This document shows, piece by piece, positions 31,077-40,633 of a stretch of DNA of 64,000 nucleotides. The DNA lies in NCBI GenBank assembly GCA_017471185.1, contig JAFUVZ010000049.1:17429-81428 (forward strand), given 5' to 3'. The position numbers and the translations under genes are program-made. Each line of letters begins with the position of its first letter. The stretch's first letter is position 1. This stretch comes from Bacteroidaceae bacterium. Lineage in GTDB: Bacteria > Bacteroidota > Bacteroidia > Bacteroidales > Bacteroidaceae. The notes below the pieces were generated by a model, which saw only the letters and a list, made by a program, of their open reading frames with translations, was not told where the DNA came from and ran no database searches.

Positions 31077-31773
31077 ATTTCTTGTTAGCTTTATCTGCTA
31101 TTTTTCTAAACGATTGCAGCTTCTCTCCATAACAGAGGTCACCACAGTCGCCAAATCCAGGCACGATGTATTTCTGTTCATTCATGCCTTTGTCGATAGA
31201 GACACACCAGATGGTAGAATCCTCCGGTAAGATTTCCTTCACCACCTCAATGCCCTCAGGAGCAGCAATCACGCAGCAGACGTGGATAGCCTTAGGTTTA
31301 CCGGCTTCGAGCAGAGCCTCAATAGCAGCTGCCATACTGCCACCAGTGGCAAGCATTGGGTCAGCTATAATCAGCGTCCTGCCCTTTACGCTTGGGGTAG
31401 CGATATACTCAGCATGCACGCCTACCTCGGTATGCTCACGGTTGATGTACATGCGGTAGGCGGAGACAAAGGCATTGTCGGCATGGTCAAACACATTGAG
31501 GAAGCCCTGATGGAAAGGCAAGCCGGCACGAAGCACGGTAGCGATTACGATATCCTCCTGCTTAATCAAAGGAATATCGATACTGCCCAAAGGGGTCTTG
31601 ATGTTCTTAGGCTTAAACTCCAAGGTCTTGGAAACCTCATAAGCCATCAACTCACCGATACGCTCTACATTGTGACGGAATGTCAAGCGGTTCTTCTGAT
31701 AATTCTTGTCACGCAGCTCAGCCATATAATGGTTGATGATAGAATTGGATTCTGCAAAATTATGTATCTTCAT
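31075..31773 (-). CDS. upp: Uracil phosphoribosyltransferase
   Basis: 232 residues. It converts uracil and PRPP to UMP in pyrimidine salvage. The PRPP-binding loop LIIADPMLATGGSM is at about 143-156, and the uracil-contacting C-terminal segment YIVPGFGDCGDLCYG is present. It is about 20 residues longer than the E. coli enzyme, as is common for this group. It is a single-gene unit ending at a shared terminator. Confidence 0.96.
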   Translation of the reverse strand: MKIHNFAESNSIINHYMAELRDKNYQKNRLTFRHNVERIGELMAYEVSKTLEFKPKNIKTPLGSIDIPLIKQEDIVIATVLRAGLPFHQGFLNVFDHADNAFVSAYRMYINREHTEVGVHAEYIATPSVKGRTLIIADPMLATGGSMAAAIEALLEAGKPKAIHVCCVIAAPEGIEVVKEILPEDSTIWCVSIDKGMNEQKYIVPGFGDCGDLCYGEKLQSFRKIADKANKK

Positions 31774-31847
31774 GGTGTCAAAGTATTAAATCATGCAAAG
31801 AAACAAAATATTTCCTCAATATACACCAATGTTTCAAAGAAAAATGT

Positions 31848-31855
31848 TAATTTTG
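31848..31855 (+). promoter_or_regulatory. -7 box of pckA
   Basis: TAATTTTG, 63 nt before the pckA ATG at 31919. No -33 box at standard spacing. Confidence 0.5.
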
Positions 31856-31918
31856 CAGTCGATTATAAAAGGTGCAGTAGATTATAACTAATATTTATAC
31901 TTAAAACAATAAAAAGAA

Positions 31919-33532
31919 ATGGCAAATTTAGATTTAACTAAGTACGGAATCACTGGTTCTACCGTAGTTGCTCACAACCCTTCTTACGAATATCTGTTCG
32001 CAGAAGAGACTAAGGCAGGTCTGGAAGGCTTCGACAAAGGTCAGCTGACAGAGCTGGGTGCTGTTAACGTAATGACCGGTATCTACACTGGTCGTTCACC
32101 TAAGGACAAGTACATCGTGATGGACGAGACTTCAAAGGACACTGTATGGTGGACTACTGAAGGTTACAAGAACGATAACCACCCAATGTCAGAAGAGGTT
32201 TGGAAGACTGTTAAGGAGCTGGCCGTTAAGGAGCTTTGCAACAAGAACCTGTATGTAGTTGACGCATTCTGCGGCGCTAACGAGGATACCCGTATGGCTG
32301 TTCGCTTCATCGTTGAGGTAGCATGGCAGGCACATTTCGTAAAGAATATGTTCATCCAGCCTACAGCTGAGGAGCTGGAGAAGTTCGAGCCTAACTTCGT
32401 TATCTACAACGCTTCTAAGGCTAAGGTTGAGAACTACAAGGAGCTGGGTCTGAACTCAGAGACTTGCGTTGCTTTCAACGTAACAAGCCGTGAGCAGGTT
32501 ATTCTGAACACTTGGTACGGTGGTGAGATGAAGAAGGGTATGTTCTCAATGATGAACTACTACCTGCCTCTGCAGGGTATCGCTTCTATGCACTGCTCAG
32601 CTAATACCGATATGAAGGGTGAGAACACCGCTGTATTCTTCGGTCTGTCTGGTACTGGTAAGACTACTTTGTCAACAGATCCTAAGCGTCTGCTGATTGG
32701 TGACGACGAGCACGGATGGGATGACCACGGAGTATTCAACTTCGAGGGTGGCTGCTATGCTAAGGTTATCAAGCTGGACAAGGAATCTGAGCCAGATATC
32801 TACAACGCTATCAAGCGCGATGCACTGCTGGAGAACGTAACCGTTAACGCTAACGGCGTTATCGACTTCAACGACAAGAGCGTTACTGAGAATACCCGCG
32901 TTTCTTATCCTATCGAGCACATCACCAACATCGTTAAGAAGGTGAACGGTAAGAGTGCAGGTCCAGCCGCTAAGCAGGTTATCTTCCTGTCAGCTGACGC
33001 ATTCGGCGTTCTGCCTCCAGTATCTATCCTGGATCCTGAGCAGACCAAGTACTACTTCCTGAGCGGTTTCACCGCTAAGTTGGCTGGTACTGAGCGTGGC
33101 ATCACTGAGCCTACTCCTACATTCTCAGCTTGCTTCGGCCAGGCATTCCTGGAACTGCACCCAACTAAGTACGGTGAGGAACTGGTTAAGAAGATGGAGA
33201 AGAGTGGCGCTAAGGCTTACCTGGTGAACACTGGCTGGAACGGTACTGGCAAGCGTATCTCTATCAAGGATACCCGTGGTATCATCGACGCTATCCTGAG
33301 CGGTGCTATCAACAATGCTCCTACCAAGAAGATTCCTTACTTCAACTTTGAGGTTCCAACTCAGCTCGACGGTGTAGCTTGGGGTATTCTCGATCCTCGC
33401 GATACTTACCAGAACCGCAACGAGTGGGAAGAGAAGGCTAAGGATCTGGCAGCTCGCTTCATCAAGAACTTTGAGAAGTACACTACCAACGAAGCTGGTA
33501 AGGCTCTGGTAGCTGCTGGCCCACAGCTCTGA
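31919..33532 (+). CDS. pckA: Phosphoenolpyruvate carboxykinase (ATP)
   Basis: 537 residues. It interconverts oxaloacetate + ATP with PEP + CO2 + ADP. In Prevotella-like anaerobes it mainly runs towards oxaloacetate to feed succinate and propionate formation (family and pathway knowledge). The P-loop [11 protein letters not shown] lies near 240-250 and the metal-binding [18 protein letters not shown] follows. LTINL-type and [11 protein letters not shown] signatures of the ATP-dependent class are visible (RSPKDK near 60). Codon use is extremely biased, which indicates very high expression. A terminator hairpin follows at 33601. Confidence 0.98.
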   Translation: MANLDLTKYGITGSTVVAHNPSYEYLFAEETKAGLEGFDKGQLTELGAVNVMTGIYTGRSPKDKYIVMDETSKDTVWWTTEGYKNDNHPMSEEVWKTVKELAVKELCNKNLYVVDAFCGANEDTRMAVRFIVEVAWQAHFVKNMFIQPTAEELEKFEPNFVIYNASKAKVENYKELGLNSETCVAFNVTSREQVILNTWYGGEMKKGMFSMMNYYLPLQGIASMHCSANTDMKGENTAVFFGLSGTGKTTLSTDPKRLLIGDDEHGWDDHGVFNFEGGCYAKVIKLDKESEPDIYNAIKRDALLENVTVNANGVIDFNDKSVTENTRVSYPIEHITNIVKKVNGKSAGPAAKQVIFLSADAFGVLPPVSILDPEQTKYYFLSGFTAKLAGTERGITEPTPTFSACFGQAFLELHPTKYGEELVKKMEKSGAKAYLVNTGWNGTGKRISIKDTRGIIDAILSGAINNAPTKKIPYFNFEVPTQLDGVAWGILDPRDTYQNRNEWEEKAKDLAARFIKNFEKYTTNEAGKALVAAGPQL

Positions 33533-33600
33533 TAAGTTGATAAGTTTGCGAGTCTGAAGAACTCAAGAACTTAACAGCTTACATTGATTAATAATCCATA

Positions 33601-33638
33601 AGAGAGGGTGAATCGCAAGATCCACCCTCTCTCTTTCA
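33601..33638 (+). terminator. Terminator after pckA
   Basis: AGAGAGGGTG-A-ATC, loop GCAA, GAT-C-CACCCTCTCT (33601-33632), followed by CTTTC. The stem is strong but the T tract is poor. Confidence 0.75.
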
Positions 33639-33703
33639 TGTATCTGCAAGAAGCTCTGGGGCACGGAGCTTATCGGAATATGCTCTATGGGCAGCGCTGA
33701 TAA

Positions 33704-33858
33704 TCCCTATTGGAAAGGGCAAGGCTTCCTATCGATCGTCCCGATGCTTCCCAAGGGTCATTGCAATATCTGTCATACCCCTAAAGGAGATATTCCTTTC
33801 ACCGATGGGAAGCATTAGCACGGGTGATGGGAATGCTTGCGACGAGCGACGGAATACG
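33704..33858. repeat. Second degenerate array with 22-bp period
   Basis: Words recur at 22-nt steps with drifting sequence: TCCCTATTGG (33704), TTCCTATCGA (33726), TTCCCAAGGG (33748), and then GATGGGAA (33804), GATGGGAA (33826), GACGGAAT (33848). GATGCTTCCC (33743-33752) is complementary to GGGAAGCATT (33807-33816), so the array is also partly palindromic. It fills most of the 479-nt gap between pckA and the pectate lyase gene; the rest (33859-33955) shows nothing I recognise. Confidence 0.65.
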
Positions 33859-33955
33859 TTTCTTTGAAACACTACACACTGCAGAGGCTACTTACAAAAA
33901 CTTGTAACCGCATTCGTACAACTCAGACCTGTTCAAAGAAAGAACAATTATACTC

Positions 33956-33986
33956 TTGACCGTTTGACTCTTTTTATATAATTTTG
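33956..33986 (+). promoter_or_regulatory. Promoter of the pectate lyase gene
   Basis: TTG (33956-33958), 20 nt, TAATTTTG (33979-33986). Start near 33992, leader about 20 nt before ATG 34012. Confidence 0.7.
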
Positions 33987-34011
33987 CAACCTAATAATAA
34001 ATATAGTAACT

Positions 34012-35100
34012 ATGAAGTACAGAACTATAAGTTTATTTGCATCCTACCTATTAATGACTTTAGCTGTTATCATGACAAGTTCATGCTCGAAAGAAGATGA
34101 TAACGCTGTAGATACTAAATTTGTGCTTTCGGAATACGACATGAATCGCCCAGTCGGCTTTGGAGCCAACGTTACAGGCGGAGCAGGACAGAATGTAATT
34201 GTGGTAACGACTTCCGAGGAACTGATTGAGGCCGTAAGCGGAACTGAGTCGGCAACTGTTTATGTCAGCGGTGCAATTACGCTCGACAGTACCATTCCTG
34301 TAGGTTCCAACAAAAGCATCATTGGTCTGCCAGGAGCAACGGTAAGCAACCTTCATCGCGATGAGAACGCAGGCATCTTCCTGCTTCGGGGCAGCGACAA
34401 TGTCATTATTCGCAACCTTACCATCAAGGGACCTGGTGCCTACGACATAGATGCTAACTATGCTGACAATATATCGGTTACGGGATCTACTCGTATATGG
34501 GTGGACCACTGCGACATTCAGGACGGTATTGATGGCAATTTCGATATCACTGACGGCTCTGACCAGGTGTGCGTCAGCTGGACACGTTTCCGCTACCTGA
34601 TAGACCCAAAGGCTGGCGGAACCGGTGGCAACGACAACCACCGCAACAGCAACCTTATCGGCAACAGCAACAAGACAGCAGACATCGATGCAGGACGTCT
34701 GAACTGCACGTTCATTAACTGTTGGTGGGGCGAGGGTTGCAACGAACGCTGCCCACGTGTACGCTTCGGGAAGGTTCATCTTGTAAATTGCCTATACAAC
34801 GGCAACGACTATACGTATTGTATCGGCTATGGCGTGTATAGCAACATTTATGCTGAGAAATGTGCATTTACCACTGAGACAGCGCGGCAAAATGCGATTT
34901 ATGACTGGCACGGTACTGCCGACTTCAACCTGACTGTCACGTCTTGTCTGGGTGTGCCCGACACACAGCTTTCAGCAGGTGAGCAGCAGCAGTTCGTACC
35001 TCAGTATGACTATATCTCTTACGATGCTTCTCAAGTGGAGTCTGTATTAACTAACCCCACAACCGGTGCCGGTCCTACCCTCGAAATTGTGCAACCGTAA
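34012..35100 (+). CDS. Lipoprotein pectate lyase, polysaccharide lyase family 1-like
   Basis: 362 residues. A lipoprotein signal peptide ends at Cys25 (MTSSC, followed by SKEDDN). The rest is a right-handed beta helix. Typical PL1 segments are visible: NKSIIGLPGATVSN, NVIIRNLTIKG, the calcium-binding strand IWVDHCDIQDGIDGNFDITD, and the catalytic-region VRFGKVHLVNCLYNGND. PL1 enzymes cleave homogalacturonan by beta-elimination. The Ser-Lys-Glu-Asp-Asp after the lipid Cys resembles the acidic export signal that sends Bacteroidetes lipoproteins to the cell surface. No SusC/SusD pair, other lyase or regulator of pectin use is nearby, so it is an isolated secreted enzyme. Confidence 0.9.
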   Translation: MKYRTISLFASYLLMTLAVIMTSSCSKEDDNAVDTKFVLSEYDMNRPVGFGANVTGGAGQNVIVVTTSEELIEAVSGTESATVYVSGAITLDSTIPVGSNKSIIGLPGATVSNLHRDENAGIFLLRGSDNVIIRNLTIKGPGAYDIDANYADNISVTGSTRIWVDHCDIQDGIDGNFDITDGSDQVCVSWTRFRYLIDPKAGGTGGNDNHRNSNLIGNSNKTADIDAGRLNCTFINCWWGEGCNERCPRVRFGKVHLVNCLYNGNDYTYCIGYGVYSNIYAEKCAFTTETARQNAIYDWHGTADFNLTVTSCLGVPDTQLSAGEQQQFVPQYDYISYDASQVESVLTNPTTGAGPTLEIVQP

Positions 35101-35112
35101 AAGCTGACAACA

Positions 35113-36453
35113 CTATGAGAAGCGAATCTTGAAACGGGTGAGTCCGTCAGGATAAGTGCGGAGGGAAAAAGTGCAGCCGTGCTTCATCAGGACCTCACGG
35201 ATGAACATCAGTCCGATGCCCTGGCCGTTGGGTTTGGTAGAGAAGAAAGGCGTGAACAGCTTCTTCTCCGTTTCCGGAGAGATGCCTTTGCCATTGTCGG
35301 CAATCTCTAATATCAAGCCTTGCTCATGTTTCCTTCCCCCTACGGGATACCCTCCTTTGCTAAGAGGAAGGGTAGTTATGGTTATTTCGCCATCAGAGCC
35401 GATGCTCTCAGCTGCGTTCTTCACGATATTCACCAATACCTGCTCAAACAATATGGGGTCGATGTTCACCCGAGAGCCGCCTTCGCAAAGGTTCAGTTTG
35501 ACTGCGATGTTCCTGCCCGCACAGACGCTCTCCATAAAAGTATGGTTTTCGAGCAGCAAGGCATTGACATCCACTTCTTGCAACTGAGGTTCCGGAATCT
35601 TCACCACATCAGCGAAGCGGGTGATGAAACGGCTCATACTCATGCAGCGTTCGCTGCTCGTGGTCATCATCTCCCGCAAGTCGTCTGATTCTGGTATTGT
35701 TGACATAGCATCCGACATCGTGTCTAAGGCTGAAGTCACCCCAGCCACCGTATTGTTCACCTCATGGGCTATCATGCGTATCACCTTCTCGTAGGCTTTC
35801 TTCTCCGCCTTCATCACCTCAGCCGTGAGGCTCTCTATCAGGATGAAAGGATGGGCGAATCCCCTATCCATAAAACTCAGGTGGCTACAACGGTAAATCA
35901 TGGAATCATTCAGCCTGACAGTCTCGGAATCACCCATCGGAATACGCGCTATCTTTTGTGCCAAGGGGATATCCAGTTCGCTCATCAGCTTACGATGTAG
36001 CTGAGCCTCATCATTCACCTCTAAGAAGCGCAAGGCTGCTGCGTTCATCATCGTGATATGCCCATCGAAATCGAGCATGATGACTCCCATTGGCGATGCG
36101 CTGATAAGCAGGTCGAGGAAGCGGTTCTGTTCCTGCACACGCAGCTTCTCTTCCTTCAGCTGGTCCATCATCTTATTGAACACCTGCACGATGCGGTCGC
36201 TCTCCTGTTGCCCCACAGGCTTCAGGCGACTGCTGAAATCCTGCTCGTTGAGCAGATCCATACCATTGCCGATGGCATCGAGTGGTTTGAGCACCTTATA
36301 GTAGAAATAGATGAGGAATACCAGCACCAGCAGTACTACACCCTCCCCTATATAAAATAAGGTGTCCTGACTCTGGGCGGCAGAGTAGAACAGCAGGATG
36401 AGCAACACCAGTTGCAGGAATGCCAGTATGTAGAACAGGTATCGGAGTTTCAT
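35113..36453 (-). CDS. Sensor histidine kinase, NtrB/NtrY-like
   Basis: 446 residues. Two transmembrane helices (about 5-25 and 32-52) are followed by a HAMP-like segment (KPLDAIGNGMDLLNEQDFSS), a PAS domain (about 115-205; ISASPMGVIMLDFDGHITMM), a dimerisation helix with the phospho-accepting histidine in MIAHEVNNTVAGV (about residue 230) and a GHKL ATPase (VNIVKNAAESI, ADNGKGIS, NGQGIGLMF). There is almost no periplasmic loop, so the signal is probably sensed in the membrane or by the PAS domain. The start overlaps the stop of the NtrC-type regulator gene by 4 nt (ATGA), making it the cognate kinase. Confidence 0.93.
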   Translation of the reverse strand: MKLRYLFYILAFLQLVLLILLFYSAAQSQDTLFYIGEGVVLLVLVFLIYFYYKVLKPLDAIGNGMDLLNEQDFSSRLKPVGQQESDRIVQVFNKMMDQLKEEKLRVQEQNRFLDLLISASPMGVIMLDFDGHITMMNAAALRFLEVNDEAQLHRKLMSELDIPLAQKIARIPMGDSETVRLNDSMIYRCSHLSFMDRGFAHPFILIESLTAEVMKAEKKAYEKVIRMIAHEVNNTVAGVTSALDTMSDAMSTIPESDDLREMMTTSSERCMSMSRFITRFADVVKIPEPQLQEVDVNALLLENHTFMESVCAGRNIAVKLNLCEGGSRVNIDPILFEQVLVNIVKNAAESIGSDGEITITTLPLSKGGYPVGGRKHEQGLILEIADNGKGISPETEKKLFTPFFSTKPNGQGIGLMFIREVLMKHGCTFSLRTYPDGLTRFKIRFS

Positions 36454-37814
36454 ACGCCTATCTTATATTTCTCCATCCTTCGGTAAAGCGCCTGCCGGGT
36501 GACACCCAAGGCAGCTGCCATCTGCGATATGTTACCTTGGTATTTGTCATACGCTTTTTCAATGGCGATGCGCTCCACCTCATCCAAGGTCAGCCCGTCA
36601 GCATCAGCCGACTGCATCTGGCCCGTTCCTTGATATTGCCTCATGAAGTCCTCAGCCTGAAGCACATCATTCGTACTCACCAGTAAGGTACGCTCCACTA
36701 AGTTCTTCAGCTCACGGATATTGCCAGGAAAAGGCAAGGTCATCAGCCATTCGCTTGCTTGCTGCGAGATCTCTACAGGGGGCAATCCATTGGCATCGCA
36801 CTGTTTCTTAGCGAAATGAGCTGCCAAGAGAGGAATGTCCTCCTTTCGCTCACGCAAGGCGGGCAGATGGATGGTTATCAGATTGATGCGATAGAACAGA
36901 TCCTCACGGAAGGTCTTGTCCTGCACCATCTGCTGCAAGTTGGCGTTGGTGGCGCTTACCACACGTATATCCACTTTCTTGGGCTTGCTCTCGCCCAATG
37001 GTTCGAACGTCTGTTCCTGCAAGACACGCAGCAGCTTTACCTGACAACTCAGGTCAAGCTCGCCAATCTCGTCTAAGAAGATGGTGCCCTTGTCAGCCAG
37101 CTCGAAGCGTCCCTTCCTGTCAGCCACAGCATCGGTAAAAGCTCCTTTCTTATGTCCGAACATCTCACTCTCAAACAGGCTTTGGGAAATGCCGCCTAAG
37201 TTTACCTTCACGAAAGGCTTGTCTGCACGCTTGCTGTTACGATGAATAGCCTCAGCAATCAGCTCCTTGCCAGTTCCGCTCTCACCCGTTATCAAGACTG
37301 AAGCGTTGGTCTTGGCGATGCGTTCTACCACCTTCAGCACATCGTTCAGGGCACGGCTCTCGCCTATGATGAAGCTACGGTCGAAAACCTCGTTGACTGC
37401 AGGGCGTTGACCATTGACCGCTGCTTTCGGACTCTGGGAAGCGGGTTCAGTCAGCTGGAGGGCAGTCTCTATGCGCTGCATAAGGGCGACATTGTTCCAG
37501 GGTTTGGTCACAAAGTCGAACGCTCCAGCCTGCATACCCAGCACAGCCAGGTTGATACTTCCCCAAGCCGTCATCAGTATGACCGGTACTTCAGGACGGA
37601 ACAGTTTCACTTGCTTGAGCAAGGTCAACCCTTCCTCGCCAGTAGTGGAAAGCGAGAAGTTCATGTCCATCAGTATCAGACGAGGCTCTTCATTACGGAC
37701 AATCTCCATGGCCTCCTTGGGACCGGCTACAGCCTGCACCTCATACCCTGCCCGCTTCAGCATGAAGCCTAATGAGGTACGTATCGCACTATCATCGTCA
37801 ACAATCAGAATCAT
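36450..37814 (-). CDS. Sigma-54-dependent response regulator (NtrC family)
   Basis: About 454 residues: receiver domain (MILIVDDDSAIRTSLGFMLK; phospho-acceptor Asp in LILMDMNFS near residue 50), AAA+ activator domain (Walker A ITGESGTGKELIA; Walker B TIFLDEIGEL; sigma-54 contact loop GAFTDA instead of the usual GAFTGA), and a Fis-type helix-turn-helix at the end (NISQMAAALGVTRQALYRRM). It needs sigma-54 to work. A sigma-54 promoter is found at the head of the efflux operon at 46837-46852, so that operon is the likely target. The frame is open to 37841, but 37814 fits the receiver domain; a TATCTTTG box lies 5 nt upstream of it. Confidence 0.94.
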   Translation of the reverse strand: MILIVDDDSAIRTSLGFMLKRAGYEVQAVAGPKEAMEIVRNEEPRLILMDMNFSLSTTGEEGLTLLKQVKLFRPEVPVILMTAWGSINLAVLGMQAGAFDFVTKPWNNVALMQRIETALQLTEPASQSPKAAVNGQRPAVNEVFDRSFIIGESRALNDVLKVVERIAKTNASVLITGESGTGKELIAEAIHRNSKRADKPFVKVNLGGISQSLFESEMFGHKKGAFTDAVADRKGRFELADKGTIFLDEIGELDLSCQVKLLRVLQEQTFEPLGESKPKKVDIRVVSATNANLQQMVQDKTFREDLFYRINLITIHLPALRERKEDIPLLAAHFAKKQCDANGLPPVEISQQASEWLMTLPFPGNIRELKNLVERTLLVSTNDVLQAEDFMRQYQGTGQMQSADADGLTLDEVERIAIEKAYDKYQGNISQMAAALGVTRQALYRRMEKYKIGV

Positions 37815-37818
37815 ACTG

Positions 37819-37826
37819 CAAAGATA
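37819..37826 (-). promoter_or_regulatory. -7 box abutting the NtrC-type regulator start codon
   Basis: The minus strand reads TATCTTTG, its last base 5 nt before ATG 37814, the same distance as at the LytTR gene. It would give an internal, nearly leaderless transcript for the regulator and kinase. No -33 box is visible. Confidence 0.45.
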
Positions 37827-37840
37827 GTTATTATTCTCCA

Positions 37841-39328
37841 TTATCCCTTGATTATTTTCTCAAAATCAGCGTCAATATTAGTGCCTTTCTCGAAGTCCCA
37901 AAGAGTGAGGCTACGCAAGCGATAGTAATAATACCAATAGTAGAACAGTTCGTTGACGTGTTTCTGCCGAGCCTCATCCTTACGTACTTGGGCATCGTTC
38001 AAATCCAGGGTAGAGATCTTGCCAATCATGAATGTCTCCACATTGGTGGCATAACGCTGCTGGGCTATCTGGTCGCTCTCATCAGCGATGTTCAGTTGAG
38101 CCAGCTGGTTGTTATATTGCTGCACCAGCACGAAGAGGTTCTGGTTGAACTCCTGCGTTTCCTGACGGAGCTTGCTCTCCGTAACCTCACGGTTGCTCTT
38201 CGCCACACGCACCTGTCCCTTGCGTCTGCCCCAGTCGAGGATAGGGATCTTCAAGCCCACCTCCACAATCTGATTCGACTTCAATCCATCGTATGCAGAG
38301 CGGAAGGTATGGTCGGTGCCCGTCAAGCCCACCTGGGCATAAAGCTGAATCTCTCTCAAGTTCCCCCGTGCCTTCGCCACCTCATAATCGGCTTCCAGCT
38401 GCCTGCGCTGGATGTTCTTGGCAAACGAGTTGTTCTGCAATGCCTTCTGCAACACATCATCATAATAGAGTTCTACAGAAGGAGCTGTCTCTGGCACCAC
38501 AGGCTCCAGCTCCACGTCCTCGCTGATAGCGAGGAAGGAACGCAACTTGAACATACAGCTCTTCAGGGTTGTCTCATTGTCAGTGAGCGACGACTGAGCA
38601 TCCAGCACATTGAGGCGAAGCTGCAGCAGGTCGTTCTCACTGATCTGCCCCATCTCGCGCTTTACCTTCGCCACCTCATACAGTTTGTTGGCGTTATTTA
38701 GGTTCTGCTGGTCAATTGACACTTTCTCCTGAGCTAAAAGGAGGTTGAAGAACAGGTTGATGGTAGAGATAGTCACATCTTCTGTCGCACTCAGGAAGGC
38801 CGCTTTCGCCTCCTTGTAGCGCACTGGCTCAATACGACGGTCCCACTTGATGCGGTTCACCCCGAAGATGGGCTGGTTCAAGGTCAGGGCGATAGGCACC
38901 GTCATGAAACTGTGGTCCTTACTGCCCGTAAACTGCTTCAGGTAATCCAAAGACGTATTCAGCGAGAGCGTACCGCCTGTGAGCCAGATATTCTGGTCGA
39001 TGCTCAGTTCACCACTCATCCGCATATAGTCGCTACGCAGGTAGCTGTATTCGCCCGCATCATTCTGATAGGCGGTATAACTCTTGTTATAGGATGGCAA
39101 AGTAGCCTTGAAGTTCACCTCCGGCAGTAACTCTGCCTGGTATGTGCGGTACTCCCAATAAGCCGTCTTCAGCTCATTGAGGGCTACCGCAGCATCCACA
39201 CTCTGCACCCTTGCCAGGCGGATGGCCTCGTCGAGCGAGATTGGCCTCACCGAGGTCTCCACCTGAGCATGCAACGAAAGGGTGCTCATCAAGGTTAATA
39301 AGGAATAGAGTATTCTTTTCATAGTCAT
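37841..39328 (-). CDS. TolC-family outer-membrane efflux channel
   Basis: 495 residues with a signal peptide (MKRILYSLLTLMSTLSLHAQ). Two OEP repeats rich in long amphipathic helices follow (PISLDEAIRLARVQSVDAAV; later TLDLNDAQVRKDEARQKHVN), as in TolC/OprM channels, which form an outer-membrane barrel and periplasmic tunnel. It completes a tripartite pump with the adaptor at 45506 and the MacB-type ABC genes in the same run. An ATG two codons in (39322) may be the true start. It ends 27 nt before the NtrC-type regulator gene. Confidence 0.9.
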   Translation of the reverse strand: MTMKRILYSLLTLMSTLSLHAQVETSVRPISLDEAIRLARVQSVDAAVALNELKTAYWEYRTYQAELLPEVNFKATLPSYNKSYTAYQNDAGEYSYLRSDYMRMSGELSIDQNIWLTGGTLSLNTSLDYLKQFTGSKDHSFMTVPIALTLNQPIFGVNRIKWDRRIEPVRYKEAKAAFLSATEDVTISTINLFFNLLLAQEKVSIDQQNLNNANKLYEVAKVKREMGQISENDLLQLRLNVLDAQSSLTDNETTLKSCMFKLRSFLAISEDVELEPVVPETAPSVELYYDDVLQKALQNNSFAKNIQRRQLEADYEVAKARGNLREIQLYAQVGLTGTDHTFRSAYDGLKSNQIVEVGLKIPILDWGRRKGQVRVAKSNREVTESKLRQETQEFNQNLFVLVQQYNNQLAQLNIADESDQIAQQRYATNVETFMIGKISTLDLNDAQVRKDEARQKHVNELFYYWYYYYRLRSLTLWDFEKGTNIDADFEKIIKG

Positions 39329-39340
39329 TCTGTTTTTTCT

Positions 39341-40621
39341 TTATTCGTCTCTTAATGCCTCTGTTGGCAAAATACGACTGATATTCCTCGCAGGAATATA
39401 GATTCCAATCAGTACCACCAACAGCATCACTACATACAACACCAATGAGGTGATGCAGAAGTGCAGGGAGAAACTATCCAGCCACGAGGGAGCAGGCTTC
39501 AATCCTGCAAAAGGGATTTCGCTATATATTCCCTCCAAGCGGGCATAGTTCCAGTAGATGAAGCATCCGATGAGCCATGCTGCCGTAGTGAGCACAGCGC
39601 CTTCACCTAAAAGCATCCTCATTATTTGCCATTTATGGGCGCCATACGCCTTCATCACGCCTACGTCATTGCGCCTTGTCTTGGTCTGCAGCCAGAAAGC
39701 TCCTGTTACCCCCAAGCCCAAGCTGAGGAAGAAGAAGATGAGCAGGGTGATATGCATATTATATCCCTTTTCTGCACTGCCCCACCCATAATCATAGATA
39801 TAGGAGTCGTAATCCTCGATGGAGCTTACATATAGGTTACCTATCTGCAAGTTAGCGATATGGTTATCCCTGAACCTTTCCATAAAGGTATTGATATTCA
39901 CACCATCACGTACTCGTAACATAATCAGTGAGGTATCTTCTGGCTTAAGCATTGGTACGAAGAACATAGGCGTAGGTCTGAAGTTCAACCTGTATTTCAT
40001 GTCTGGCAACACACCCACCACCTCTGCAGTAGTAGTATCACGCCATTGTGCATTTATCACAGGCTGAGGCAAACGGTTACCGCCAAATAACATCTTTGCT
40101 GCTGTTTCGGTGATGATGAATTGCTTCTCTGACAATGCACCTCCAATGGTTTCCTGTAAGGTCTTATCAGGAAGTGGCTTGATGCCCATAGTCTCAAAAT
40201 AGTCGGTGCCTGGCATATAGGCCATAATGTATCCTGCCGCTTTATTTTCCTTATTCTGCTCATTGATAAAGGTTGTGCCAATCTGTCGCATTGTGCTTGG
40301 TATGTTTAGCATCCTGGGTACTACGGTGGCATATTCCACCCCATCAATTCTGCGGACGGCATCCCTTAATCTCATATAGTCATCTATGATGGTTGAGTCG
40401 TTTTCGGCCTTATACTGAGGCGAGGCTTTAGGATAAGTGACAATATTGACCATACACACGCGGTTGGTTTCAAAGCCCATAGGCTGAGATACTACCCATG
40501 AATCCACAATGATTGGGTCAATGACGTTCCACGCCACTACCGCCACAATTATCAGTTCGGCAAAGAGCCATCCGTTACGCCAGCGTCTTGCCCACAGGTT
40601 TTTCAATATCATTTTGAACAT
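39341..40621 (-). CDS. ABC transporter permease, MacB/FtsX type (A2)
   Basis: 426 residues. One N-terminal helix (KNLWARRWRNGWLFAELIIV), a large periplasmic MacB_PCD domain (about 45-280) and three C-terminal helices (FtsX domain) ending with PARNISRILPTEALRDE. It is the paralogue of the permease at 42769-44094 (both start with KN.WARR.RNGWLF.EL and end in ILPTEALRDE). MacB-type systems do not carry substrate through the membrane but use ATP for mechanical work on periplasmic partners. It has no own ATPase domain and must share the single ATPase of the operon. It follows the B-type permease by 12 nt and precedes the channel gene by 12 nt. Confidence 0.9.
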   Translation of the reverse strand: MFKMILKNLWARRWRNGWLFAELIIVAVVAWNVIDPIIVDSWVVSQPMGFETNRVCMVNIVTYPKASPQYKAENDSTIIDDYMRLRDAVRRIDGVEYATVVPRMLNIPSTMRQIGTTFINEQNKENKAAGYIMAYMPGTDYFETMGIKPLPDKTLQETIGGALSEKQFIITETAAKMLFGGNRLPQPVINAQWRDTTTAEVVGVLPDMKYRLNFRPTPMFFVPMLKPEDTSLIMLRVRDGVNINTFMERFRDNHIANLQIGNLYVSSIEDYDSYIYDYGWGSAEKGYNMHITLLIFFFLSLGLGVTGAFWLQTKTRRNDVGVMKAYGAHKWQIMRMLLGEGAVLTTAAWLIGCFIYWNYARLEGIYSEIPFAGLKPAPSWLDSFSLHFCITSLVLYVVMLLVVLIGIYIPARNISRILPTEALRDE

Positions 40622-40633
40622 AGCGGTTCCTCC

